Origin: Protostelium mycophagum
Taxonomy: Eukaryota > Evosea > Variosea > Protosteliida > Protosteliaceae
Direction of reading: 5' to 3'
Length of the DNA stretch: 43,722 nt
Assembly (NCBI GenBank): GCA_002081555.1
Contig: MZNV01002355.1
Span: 1-43,722, forward strand
A program made the translations under genes and the position numbers. This document shows, in pieces, positions 21,350 through 32,499 of this stretch (the first letter of the stretch is position 1; each line of letters starts with the position of its first letter). The notes beneath the pieces were generated by a model. That model searched no databases and was not told where the DNA came from. It worked only from the letters and a program-made list of their open reading frames with translations.

Positions 21350-24300
21350 TCAATCGACGACGTCCATCAGATTCATCTGATTGGTCTGTCCCGTCATGCC
21401 TCTATAAAGGGAGGCAAAATGGACAGAAGCTTCTGTCCAATGTGAATGATCCGGAGGTATGGTGTGAGCGACTTGGGGCATCAGTTGTTCGTTTTCTAAG
21501 AACTGCTTCAACTCTGGGAAGAGTCCTGCACCTGCCTCAATCAGCCTTTTGTTGTTGTAATTTCAGTTGTAGATAGAAAGTTTCATTCTATTTGCAATTA
21601 TGAATGCCACTTGGTAATTGTACATCGTGAGGCTGTTTTCGCTGGTTTACAGAGTTGTAGATAGCTCACCTCCTTCAAGGAAATCACCCAGTTCTTCCAA
21701 CTCGTCGAATTTTTCGACAATCTCTTTGAAATCGGCACCATCGCGAGGTAGCACGATGCATGCAGCAAAGACACATTTCTTGATGAGATCAGGGATGCCT
21801 TCTGTTGAAGCGCTGCTAATAATGTTGAGCACCTGCCCCAGTCCCTCCTGACATTTTCAGACTCGACATCACTCACAACAAAAACATCCATCACCTTTAC
21901 GATCTTGCTCGTTATAGATCGGATGGCGGCAGTGATGGCTTCTGGCTCTGGCGAAATCGCCCTGCTGAACTTCCAAGCGGAGACCATTTGACCCGCTGCC
22001 TCGTTGTATGCGGATTTCTGGTACTGCTCCATCGCAAGTCCCCACGCCGTGTACATATTTCTCCATGAATTGAGCTGCGCCTCCGCAGCATGGAGCGGGG
22101 AGGGGTCAAGAGCGAGTGCGATGGCGCTGTTCATGAGGTCATCACCGAGCTGCATCTTCAGATTTTGATGAGGTGTCATGTCAAAGTCCTCCATCAGATC
22201 TCTGTTCATGATCTGGTGACAGTCAGATCATCATGAATCACATAGTTTTGTTTTCATGGTCATGTCATAAAAACAAAACTTGTTATGAAGAAGATCATTT
22301 ACTCACTTGCTTGTACAACTTCCCAATGACATAGGAAGAATGTATCTGTGGGTAGTAGGCATACAAAAATGTCGACAAATCTCTGACTCTCTCGTCTGGG
22401 CTGTCCAATTTCTCACTTCTCTGTACAGCCTTCTCTTCCTCTAAAACCTTCGTGACGTCATCACACGGTACAATCTTTTCACTATGGATGAATATTTTCA
22501 GAAAATGTATTGGAGTGTACCTGTTGTGTGAGTCTGAGTTGTATCTGTTGAAATTTATCTCCAGATCCGAGTCCTTTTTTCTCCCATTCTTCCAATTCCT
22601 TTTTGTATTTCTCGTTGGATTTTTCCACCTCCTCCTTCAGACTGGCTGGCATCTCTGACACTATTTTCTTGCGGAATTCCTCGGAAAATTCATCGTGACC
22701 CTCCTTGTGTTTCACGTAGATCAAAAAATAGGCACTGGTCGCGTTGCGCTCGCCACCAATCGCATCCTTGAAAACATTTTCTTCCTTCTCTTCGTTGACA
22801 CGCACGTCATTGAATTTGACGTATTTGTCAGTTTTGACGTTTCTGACATGGGCCCAGTAATGTCCGCTTCCCGCCACACCTTGGTGGATCCAGACAGCCA
22901 ATAGATCGTACTTCTCTTTTACGTTCAAATCTGTGTAAAGATCTCCGATCTGGTTTCGCAGGTCTGCGATTTTCCCGCGAGTCTCCGTCATTTTCCCACG
23001 CTGGGTGTCGAGGTTGGAGCGCAGCTGTGCGATAACGTTCTGGTCGAGTTTGTTGTCGTCAAAATATTCTAAAGTTGTTTCGAGAGCTGCATCTATGGCT
23101 ATATCTTTTCCCTAATCTCATAAACATTCATCATTCATTCGTGTATGAGCAAATCTCAAATACTGATGGATACTTTTTTCTTTGAAAGAAATGGCAATAA
23201 GATGTTGTAGACTGCCGCAAGAATTCTGTGTCACCCACCTTATATTTTGTGAAGGTGAGAAGGTGATCCTCTTGTTCTTTCAACTTTTGCTTCAACTGTC
23301 CATCCTCGGCTCTCTTTTTGGTCGTCGCTTGTTGATTTTCCACGCAGAATCTGTCCATATATAATTCCTTTGGAAAAGTGATTGGCGTTTCCCTCTTCAA
23401 AAATGAGGTTGTCTCACGATCAAAATAAACTCTCTACAAAAGGTCAGTCAATAGTCTCTCAGTCACTGACGCCATAATGTACTTTTCTTGACAAGGCATG
23501 TGGTTATAGTTGCCGCAGCAAGTTTCGTTTTTATGTGCGGCACTGCCACACTAAAATCTCTTGGCATATTTGGGCTGTGACTTCTTATATGGAATGTAAT
23601 AAAATATCCAAATATAAAGTCACAATTTTACAGAAATACTCACGCTCTCTTGCAAAAAGAGGACCTCCGGTAGAGACTTGAACCACAAGGACCGATTCGC
23701 TACGCTCTTGTATCCTTTATCAGTGGTAAATTCAGACTCGTCAGTTAACGCCTGGTCTATGCGATCGTAAAGGGGGCTAGGTTCCTCACCGATTGGGAGA
23801 ATCTACAACGATTAAAAAGTGACTTTGTCAAGTTTGCTGTGATAATTTATGCAGATACAAGCTAGTGATATACTAACAAGAGTAGAGATCTGTGTATCTT
23901 TTGTTGTTTCTGTCCTTGTCATGTCTTGTTCTACCGCTGATAAACATTGTAAACCTGTTCCGTGGAACAGTCTATGGAGTTCAACAGAAATTATTTAAAT
24001 TTTTTGGACTTACTCTTTGATTAAATTGGACGATCCAAACTTAGATGCGGCTTGAAATCCTCTCGCCACATTGTTCTGAAAAATCTCTAAAAAATCCGCC
24101 ACGTCACCTTGGTCACCTATCTGAACGGGTTTACCGTCTCTTCCTATCACTTTGGATAATAGTGCTGTTGGGTCCACGTATTTCTGACAACTCAGCTCCA
24201 TCATGCTGAAAAAATCAATGTTCTATTTTTGAATATTTTTTCGTTCTTTCAAAAGTACATACGCGAAAAGCTTCTGCAACTCATGCATGACTGTGAACAG

Positions 24301-25099
24301 ATCAGAATTTCAAAACATATTCTTTCTCACATTGTACAGCTTGAGTGGCCAAGCTGGCCGTCACGGCCGGTGCGTCCACGTCCATAATATCTGTTTTTCC
24401 ATCCTTCTTCTGTTCTGTACTTCCCTGTTTATTTTCTATCTTCTGTGGGGTTTGTGGCGTCGCTGGTCCTTTCATATCGTCCTCAAACTTGTCATTGATA
24501 TCTTCTGGTTTTATTTCTGTGGGATAACAGAGGACTGCTCGCTTGATCTTTGGGATGTGGAAGTATGCTTGGATAAGTGAATTGACATAACATGTCTGGC
24601 CGATGTTCTTAAGGCCTACAGGTCTATGTGATGTCATGAAATGGTTTGAGCGATATATACAGATCACATTTCTCCACAGAGTGATGACGTCACATTCCAA
24701 CAAAATTGGGTACTCACACTCCTTCTTCTCTCTTTCTAAACTGTGGATTCTCGTAATGATTGATCGTGGTCTCTGACTTTGCCGATGTCTCATAAGAGTT
24801 GGCAATAGCACGAGACAGATCATCTGATTGGCCAGTTAAATCGATAGGTGCACTTTTGTTCAACATCGTCTTCTTGCTCTCCTCCATTGCCTTCTTTAAA
24901 TCATCGTCATAACCGCTGTCAGACATAGAGGTAAGACTCTGTGCTGCTGCGCTAAAGACATTGAGAGGGGTATTTTATGAGCTACTCACGTGAGTTCCGA
25001 GGTGTTGCTGAATAAAGAGTTGATCGCTTGGCTCATATCATTGTTGTTCTGTCTTAATGCCATCACAACGTCTTCTCTCTGTTTGCCTGTGATCTCCAT
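21350..25099 (-). CDS. USP25/USP28-like ubiquitin carboxyl-terminal hydrolase
   Basis: USPs are cysteine proteases that remove ubiquitin. The N-terminus holds a UBA-like segment (VKQVMEITGKQREDVVMALR) and two ubiquitin-interacting motifs (DDLKKAMEESKK, DDLSRAIANSYE). The Cys box reads GLKNIGQTCYVNSLIQAYF, and the His box GHYWAHVRNVKTDKYVKFND. The C-terminal extension (MNSAIALALDPSPL, NMYTAWGLAMEQYQKSAYNE, terminal MNLMDVVD) is the long helical region typical of USP25/28. More than ten GT-AG introns interrupt the gene; that ending near 23809 has CGTTGTAG. The start at 25099 follows the upstream stop by only 22 bp, so the true N-terminus may be longer. The splice near 21550-21650 could not be placed in frame with certainty. 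Confidence 0.85.
23511..23550. repeat. GC hairpin in a USP intron
   Basis: TGTGCGGCACTGCCACA (23534-23550) is an imperfect inverted repeat, and TGCCGCAGCA (23511-23520) carries a half-copy. Sequence and intronic setting match the hairpins at 5621-5721 and 18913-18963. Confidence 0.55.
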
Positions 25100-25121
25100 G
25101 ACTTGTTTGACGTCATCGTCT

Positions 25122-25744
25122 TTAATATCGCCCTAACGTTGTCAGCACGAAGAACAATGTTCGATTACATGCCATTGTGAGATCGAGTATTCGTTGTCTC
25201 TTTCCAGGGGCCGTAATTTTCAGTGTCTTGTCCTTGTTTTTGTGGCGTGTGATCGGTCCGAGATCACAAATGTTCGTCACGTTACGTAATCGCGTGTCAG
25301 CTCCAGCCCAAATTTTCGGTCCCAAATAAAAAAGCTTCTTGCTGTTATTCATTTCATAAATTTCCTAAAAATAATTATGAGGGACATTACCACAAAAAAT
25401 GAAACGATATTGACTGCAACCACATCAGAGATCATAAAGAGGTATATTATATGTAATCAGAATGATTGTGTGCAATGGATTGGGAGATACTTACAGTCTA
25501 ATAGAGGTATGATGCGTCCCTTCCCGCGAACCGGGTTCAATTCTCAGCAGATGTACTTCTTTTGAACGGCTAATCTGGAAGTCTGCGTGCAACCCAATTT
25601 GGTAATGACTTTGGAAAGAAAGAGCTTCCTCCAGGTGATTTTTCATTTCTTCGAATTTTTGTGCGTCTACAACCGTAATTTGGGGTGTCCCTTCAGATGA
25701 AGTCCTTTGGAACCTGAACTGTAAGTCTTTGTGACTTCAGTCAT
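25122..25744 (-). CDS. Unknown basic protein upstream of the USP gene
   Basis: Three exons give a continuous frame of about 150 residues. The first starts MTEVTKTYSS (start 25744). The second carries AQKFEEMKNHLEEALSFQSH and HLLRIEPGSREGTHHTSIRL. The third has KKLFYLGPKIWAGADTRLRN and ITRHKNKDKTLKITAPGKRQ. Introns are GT-AG; the first ends in GGTTGTAG. No family is recognised. It lies immediately upstream of the USP gene on the same strand. A splice from about 25160 to 25130 could in principle fuse the two, but only in a different frame of the last exon, so I list it separately. Confidence 0.5.
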
Positions 25745-25947
25745 GTTTGTCTTGTTTGTTCTTGTTATTAAAATAAAATAACAATTAAATTGTTGAAATA
25801 TTTTTTACAAATAGTGTTGGAATGTTTTTCGTAGTTGTCAGAATGGTCTCTCCAACACTCCTGTCAGACTTTGAGATTTCATTTGACACCTGAAGGGAAC
25901 CGTAACTCTGAAAAAATACAACGAGTCAAATCCGTCACTTTATTTTA

Positions 25948-28129
25948 TCAATATAATAAGGCCATGAAGGCTGCGAAACTGAGCACTGGGACCAAGCTCC
26001 GAGAATTTCCTGTGACTTGATTACTTGTTCCAGTACCTAATATTGTGGCAGGAATTGTAGACGATCGTCGGGTCGAAGAAGACACAGTCGAAGAAACAGT
26101 TGTAGATGACCTGTCTTTTGTGCCTTCCGCAACAGTAGAGCTGGCTTGAATTGGGTCTCCGGAGGAGGTGCTGTGCTGAATTGTGCCTTCAGAGGTAGTG
26201 CTCTGAGTTGTGCCTGTGGAGGTGGTACTCCACTGGGTTGTGTCTGTGGAGGTGGTACTCCACTGGGTTGTGTCTGCAGAGAGCTGCCACTCGATCGGAT
26301 CAGCGTCAAAAGGAGTGTATTTTGATTCTCTTCGGTCACTGCAAACTGTCAACTAAAATTGGAAAATCTCAAGCAAAAACAGCCGAAAAATACATCTTTG
26401 CAAACTTGATGTATAATTCCACTTACAAATACCAACTCTCCCAAATGTCAGCTCCAGTACCATCATACAATGCTAAATATCCCTCATCGTGGAGTTGTAG
26501 ACGGTAGGGGGCTTTTCCGAGCCCCTGTACACATTCAATCCCACAACCGGGTGTGATGTCATACCTGGGTGAGGACACTGGTCCAGGTTACGTAATCTGT
26601 GCTGTTTGTGATACTTAAGAGTCCATCAGAACTAAGCACAAATTTGAAATCATAACCGCCCGCGAGATTATTGCATTGACAAGTCCAATAAACATCTCCC
26701 GTCTACAACTGGTTAGATTTCTCTACATTTGATGAGATATTGGAGAATATTCTATGAAATATCACGGAAATGTCTTGGATGATCAGATTCCCGTCTCCTT
26801 GCAGAAAGAGTCTCGATTTTCCGTTGGGAGAAATTAAATTTTCGTTATTGCTGTGGATCAAGTTGTCACCCCCATCACTAACCAATCTACTACCAAATCC
26901 TCTTGGATTCAGTGTGGTATTTTGACATCTACAACAGGTCAGTTGTAAAACGTGAAAAATCATGTACATTTCCTCTGCGGGGAAGGGGACTACCTCTTGC
27001 TGCTCTCGATTTGTGTTGATAAAAATATCGTGTTGTGCACCTTCAGGAAATCCGTATAAAATACCATAATTAGGCGCGAATTGGCCGAATTCAGGCATAT
27101 TATTCTGTTCTAAATTCATCCAATACATCGGGTTTCGGGGGCCTCTTGAACAGTCGCTTGGTTTGTGGCATTTGCGAGGTGCGCGAGCGCGTGCGACGTC
27201 GACAGGGGTGGCGTCAGGTCTGGGGTTTGTGACATTACACCGGAAGGGGGTCATATACTGTACACCAGATCAGGATGTCGACATCACGTGGATTATGTCG
27301 ACAGACGGGATAAATGATTCACATTTTGGTCGGTGCCACCGTCTGACTTGTGGATCCAAAACCAAGAGCAGATGCATCCCCCGGCCGGGCAAGCCGGTAG
27401 GTTGGGAATCGAAAAATTCTGCAGGGGCCTTGCGGGACAATCGTGTACGACCTGGGGATATTACGCGAAGTTTCAATATCTTTTCCTGAATGAACAAAAG
27501 ATGTTGATGATGAATAAAATCTAAAAATCACAAAAGATTACCGTGAAGATGACAAAGTCGCTGGGCTTCACATCAAATTCGTCAGATTTATAAGTGATGC
27601 CAATCGCACATCCTGCTACATCATTCCTAGCGGGAGCATGCAAGTTGTTGTCCTCTACAAATTTTCATGATGTGTCATGAACGTCAAGATAACACTCACT
27701 GTACCACTGATAATCTCCAGACCAAGGATCGGGTGCATTTCTGGGGTTTTGGGGGAGCCCAAAACCGAAAGAGGTGAAAGCTCTGTTTGTGGAGCACTGC
27801 ATGTCTGCGCAGCCATTGGCGGGAAGTTCAAAAAATACACCCTAACAACATCATCTTTGTGTACAAAGAGTGTAACACCTTACAGGAGGGGGTGGAAATT
27901 GCAGATTGTTATGCCACCACCACTGACTGAAGGGCATTTGCTCGATCGGGTTCGAATTGTTGTTGGATTGAAGATTGTTTGGCTCCGGATCCCACACCTG
28001 TTCTGAATCAGCTCTCTTTGCATTTTTGCATCACATTTTGTTGTGATCGAGGCGCACCGAAGGATGCCAGATGGCGATGTGTGCACTTGTAATGGAGCAC
28101 AGCAACAGTGACACGAATAATCTCGCCAT
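25948..28129 (-). CDS. AA14-like copper lytic polysaccharide monooxygenase with B-lectin and GPI-type tail
   Basis: LPMOs oxidatively cut crystalline polysaccharides with copper held by an N-terminal His. Here the signal peptide [16 protein letters not shown] is followed directly by [14 protein letters not shown], leaving His as mature residue 1. AA14-type landmarks follow in order: [112 protein letters not shown] and [16 protein letters not shown] bulb-type lectin segment ([30 protein letters not shown]) comes next. Thr/Ser repeats ([10 protein letters not shown]) and a hydrophobic C-terminus suggest a mucin-like stalk and GPI anchor. Many short introns end in GTTGTAG (26703, 26929). The family is close to AA14 on several motifs; substrate and anchoring are inferred. 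Confidence 0.8.
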
Positions 28130-28438
28130 CGGTGGCCACGCCTGTTGATACACGAGGGAAATGGTCATCTCTTCTCCGCAGCTGTCTGCATTCTGGAGAT
28201 TGACAGGTGCAGCCGTTTGTGACAAATTTGAACATTTTTTCGCAGATACGGTTTTTACCCTCAGTACTACATGTGAAAGAAGAAAATTTATGGATATCCA
28301 TAATAAATTTACCTCCATTTTCTCGCCCCAAATCTCCAGGGGCTATCATTATCCTGTGAGGTGTTGAGTGTCACGCATGTGTCGATACAGTCTGCATCAA
28401 CCGAAAGCAATGAATGATTCACGGGGAAATCAATGAAA

Positions 28439-29222
28439 TTATGACAAGTTTATGTGCTTCATCATCATAATGTCCGTTTGCATCAGTTTTCCGAGAGCTC
28501 TTTCGTAAGTGGTCTTCTCTTCAAATCCTTGACTTTCATAAAATCTCTTGGCTCTGATGTTCCCGTCCCATACCCCTGTACACCGTAAATTATTATTCTT
28601 GTGCGATTTTGGAAAATGTAACATTTAAATCCCTAATGCTTTTAGTTTGTCTGAGAAGATATGGACGAGGTCATTTTCAGTATATACATAAATATATGAA
28701 AAAAAATCATGTACATCAAATCTTTCAAACTCACCTAACCAAAGGACCCCTTTTCCCGCCTTTCTCGCCTCATTCTCCACGTGTTTTATGAGTTGTGCTC
28801 CAAGGCCTCTTCCTTGTTCTTGTGGGTCGATGTATATTCGACTGTAGCCATCAGAACTCCTCTGCATTTGCATGCAAATTTGATCATCACAATTTACCTC
28901 AATTCCATCCAGTCTTGGCCTTTTACGATCGCGCCTTGCGCTTCGCCAACATTAATCTTCATGAATGCAATTTGTTTGTTGTCTTGATTTGTCACAATCC
29001 AAAATGTTGAGTTCGGATTGCTCAGTTGTTCCCTGAAACTCTCTGGGCTATAAACCTTCTGAGGTTAGGTGTTTAAATGTGTCGGCAAACCTTTGTTTCG
29101 TACATGGATACATTCTCTGGTGTGCTGATCGTTGAAAATGCAGCCCTCCACAAAGTTAAACCGAATGTTCTGAGATTTTCTTCATCTTCAATCGTCGCCT
29201 TTTTGAAGTGCAATGTAGACAT
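28439..29222 (-). CDS. GNAT-family N-acetyltransferase
   Basis: GNAT enzymes transfer an acetyl group from acetyl-CoA to an amine. The protein begins MSTLHFKKATIEDEENLRTF. It has STFWIVTNQDNKQIAFMKIN, then RIYIDPQEQGRGLGAQLIKH, which holds the acetyl-CoA pyrophosphate-binding loop (Q/R-x-x-G-x-G/A), and the final VWDGNIRAKRFYESQGF typical of the family. Four or five exons are joined by GT-AG introns. The start at 29222 is preferred over an upstream in-frame Met (29345) because the GNAT fold begins there. The substrate cannot be told. Confidence 0.8.
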
Positions 29223-29512
29223 TACTCTGGGTCTGCGATCTGATTGATGCAAAGGACCGTTTTTGAATAAATAGCGCGGGAAATTTAAATTGTTCAAAAA
29301 ATTAATTCTCAAAGGAGCAATTACAACCAGGTTGTTTTTCTTCAAGAATTGATACAGTTATCCCACAGACCCAAAAGACAACCAACATCTTCGGGACTCA
29401 TCTTCACAAATAAAAATGCATGGGATCAGCCATTTTATTCGTAAAACCAAAGCTGTGGCCAACCACTTTTGATCTTCACTTTTCTACAATAATACAAAGA
29501 GCCTTGCTTCTC

Positions 29513-31400
29513 TCACTCTGCCTCACACACGTGGGCATCTATCATCCACTGGTGTCTCAATGCCTCAGATGCCGTCATTCTTGATTGGGACTCCGCTCTG
29601 CAACAATTAATATTTCGAAATTACACAGAAAATCGCAAAAATGACCAGCATTGTAGATATGATTGTACCCTCACCTCAACATTCCCCCCAAAAAATCTTT
29701 CGCCTCAGGGGAGATACCTGCCCACCCAAACTCTGGGAATTTGAGACTTCCAGAAGTGATTTGTCGCTTGAGGTCTTCTGTATCTTTATTGAAAAGTACC
29801 CAGAAAGGGCAGTTCATCAGTTTATTTTCATCGTCCCAGTCTTCTTCGCAGGACAAAAATGGCGGGAAACCGCACAGCATGATGTCTATATTAGTTCAAT
29901 GCTGTTTTGTTACTTTTTTGGATAAAATTTGAATTTTGGAATTTTGAATTCTTACATGTAATCACACCCACAGACCAACAATCTGACCAAGGTCCGTAAC
30001 GGCAAGCTGACAACACCTAGACCCTTTACAACGAGATCTACAACGAGATTTTTCAAACAGCTTGAAATTTGGATGTACATACCTCAGGGGACTTATAACC
30101 CAGTGTGCCGACGGATTGTTTGGCGGGGGGTGCTTCTACTTCTGTAAGCTCGCCCATATTTGCGGCCAATCCAAAATCGATCAGTTTTATCGCCCTACAA
30201 CTGCGGTCGCTCCACATGGCATTCTCTGGCTTGATGTCTCTGTGAATAATCTGCAAAATTTCAGCATTGTCATTATATTGTTGTAGAGATACTCACATTA
30301 CGTGCGTGGAGGTGCTCTAGAGCGGAGAGCAGTTGGTAGATAATTCTCCTACTTTTATTTTCTGAGATCGGGCCATGTTGATCACAGAGCCAATCGAATA
30401 AATTTTCGCCAGAAAGAATCTCCATCACAACAGCCATGTGTTCTACGAGGTTTAAGAAACAACCGAATATTTCTGAATGTACATAGAAATATTTACCTCT
30501 ATGGGGAGAGGCTGCCACCATGCCCACCACGTTTGGGTGTTTGATCCTGCTCAAAATGGACACTTCCTTTAAGAGGTTGGGTTCTCTAATGAGATGGCTC
30601 TGGGGTATTTTCTTCACTGCTACCTGTTGAAACATCAAAAAATGATGAAGGATGGGTGATGTACCTCGGTGCCACTCGATCTGTGGATCCCTTGGTAAAC
30701 AATGCAGCTGGCACCTTCACCAAGGCGTCTGGGGCTGACGTCAAAGTCGTTGTCAATGTCATATTTACAAGGAAAGGACATGCTCCTTTGGAGACTTCGG
30801 AGTGATTTGTCTGTAAGGTGATCAATTGAAGAGATTGCGAAATTTTACAACAGACAGACAAAGCACGCTTCATTTGTAAAATCGAGTATGAATGATGATA
30901 ATACCTCCAGTTGATGTTTGTGATCTGGGTCTTGTTTCGCCGGGTGTTAAGTTCATGCTTTCAGTGAATTCCTGCTGCATATCGGCGGGCGTAAGTCCTT
31001 GAGTCATTGCAGGAGGAGCTTTCAATTGTTCTTGTGCTTGCATGGTGAGTGATAAGCGGATAATGGCTGGTGTTATCCCACTATCTACAGACGTAGAAAG
31101 GAAAGACATCTTGGTTTTTCAAGGATAGCTTCCACGTGATGGTATGGACAAGTGATGTGATGTGTTGTGTCCTGTCTCCGGTTGAAGGGAATTGAGTTCC
31201 ATCCTTTTTATTTCCGTAACCTTGCCGACAATCCCTGGGGCACAATTCCCGCCAAAAACGGTAACCCTGAGAAAAGAACAAAAATCAATCCCAACCTGCA
31301 AATGAAGAGCATCACCTCCTTCTGAGGCGCAAAAGAAGCTCGGCCTGTTCGAAAAATTCGGGGACGTCACCAATGACCACCTCAGCTGGATTTCGAGACA
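29513..31400 (-). CDS. CAMK-like Ser/Thr protein kinase
   Basis: The kinase domain shows the Gly-loop GEGASCIVYQGIHRSSGTE, catalytic-Lys VAVKKI, EVSILSRIKHPNVVGMVA, hinge VVMEILSGENLFDWL, IIHRDIKPENAMW, KLIDFGLAANMG, GTLGYKSPE, LCGFPPF and the ALRHQWM end. All catalytic residues (VAVK, HRD, DFG) are present, so it should be active. An N-terminal region (VVIGDVPEFFEQAELLLRLR) is joined by introns, one ending in CTGTAG at about 31083. The exact start, upstream of 31400, was not resolved. The gene ends at the stop 29513, which directly follows the kinase domain, so there is no C-terminal regulatory region. Domain order fits a CaMK-type kinase; the subfamily is not clear. Confidence 0.85.
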
Positions 31401-31519
31401 CTAAGTGTTCGTACACAGTTTTGTGTCAAATGTTATGGAAACACAACAACTGGCCAGTGCTTGGTGTTCCCATATTCAAAATAATGATTCCAATTTTCGA
31501 AAAAATACAAAAAATCATT

Positions 31520-32281
31520 TTATAGTTTATCCAAAGACAGCTTCTGGAGGTGCAATGTCAAAATCTGTACAACGGCCTCGTCTGTTGTGGTGTGTAGAGC
31601 TGCAATTAATTCCTCATTCACCTCTCGATCGCCACCATGGAATCGAGGATGTGACAAAATCAGTTGGAGAATGTCACTGTGACCTCTGCGACAAGCAAGT
31701 TGAAGGGGTTGATCCTCGTCTGTGCGAGGGTCTGAGCGAGGGTCCGAGAGAAGCAGTTGTGCTGTTTCCTTGTGGCCGTATTCGATGGCTCTTTTCAGGG
31801 CACGATTGACATCCTTTTCCTTCACCTTCTCATTTTCCAGAAGCTTTCGAACGAGTGTGATGTGGCCACGGCGAACTGACCAGTTGAGTAGATCGTCTTT
31901 GATGTTCTCATTATCTGTCAAATCCACAAGAATGACGATGGCAGAAGGGTGATTATCAAGCCGCGCGGTGAGAATTGCTTTTTCTGGGGTCCAAGTAGAG
32001 TGCGATAGAAAGAAGAGCAGGGGCTCCCGGTTGCCTAGAACAAGGAAGTTTTTGAGAAGGTGATCTCGAGAAAATGTGAAGGTTGAATCTGATATCTCCT
32101 TCCATAAGCGACAAACACTTCTCAGCCTGGTGAATCGTTGCTCTCTTTCCTCCTCTACGTCAATCGGGAGATGTTTTGCCTCATCAAAAATCATCATGAG
32201 AATTTCCCTCGTCACATCAGCTGAAGATATGATGCCGTTGATGGTCATTGTTTGCGGGAAGATGCCGGAAATCGAAATCAT
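31520..32281 (-). CDS. F-box-like protein with ankyrin repeats
   Basis: This single-exon gene encodes 253 residues. The N-terminal segment SADVTREILMMIFDEA followed by RLRSVCRLWKEISD resembles an F-box, which binds Skp1 in SCF ubiquitin ligases. The rest is ankyrin-like repeats (LLNWSVRRGHITLVRKLLEN, RALKRAIEYGHKETAQLLLS, PLQLACRRGHSDILQLILSH). It lies on the same strand as the kinase and upstream of it. The repeats are clear; the F-box is a weaker match. Intron-free genes are rare in this window. Confidence 0.75.
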   Translation of the reverse strand: MISISGIFPQTMTINGIISSADVTREILMMIFDEAKHLPIDVEEEREQRFTRLRSVCRLWKEISDSTFTFSRDHLLKNFLVLGNREPLLFFLSHSTWTPEKAILTARLDNHPSAIVILVDLTDNENIKDDLLNWSVRRGHITLVRKLLENEKVKEKDVNRALKRAIEYGHKETAQLLLSDPRSDPRTDEDQPLQLACRRGHSDILQLILSHPRFHGGDREVNEELIAALHTTTDEAVVQILTLHLQKLSLDKL

Positions 32282-32374
32282 CCGATGTGATATCTGCGAA
32301 TTCGGGATGATAGATAACCATTTAAACTCTATGAGTATTTATCACAACTCCGAGGTACAGGGCGAGATCACATA

Positions 32375-32488
32375 GCATCTGTGGCCGAGTTGGTTATGGC
32401 GCCAGACTCAAGCGAAAGCTTAGATCATCTTCTGATCGGGAATTCTGGTATTCGTAAGAATGCGTGGGTTCGAATCCCACCGGATGCA
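32375..32488 (+). tRNA. tRNA-Leu(CAA), second copy
   Basis: This copy is identical to 7278-7391 apart from one base in the 30-nt intron (GATCATC here, GATCAAC there). Stems, boxes A and B and anticodon CAA are the same. The 3' flank ACACCTT is shared as well. A decayed Ty1/copia-like element begins just downstream. Confidence 0.95.
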
Positions 32489-32499
32489 CACCTTCTTTG

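Noticed and set aside
25490-25570. tRNA-like stretch with GGGTTCAATTC resembling box B on the plus strand
   Set aside because: No T-stem, acceptor or box A pairs properly; the region is explained by a minus-strand exon (IEPGSREGTHH) and its GTAAGT donor.
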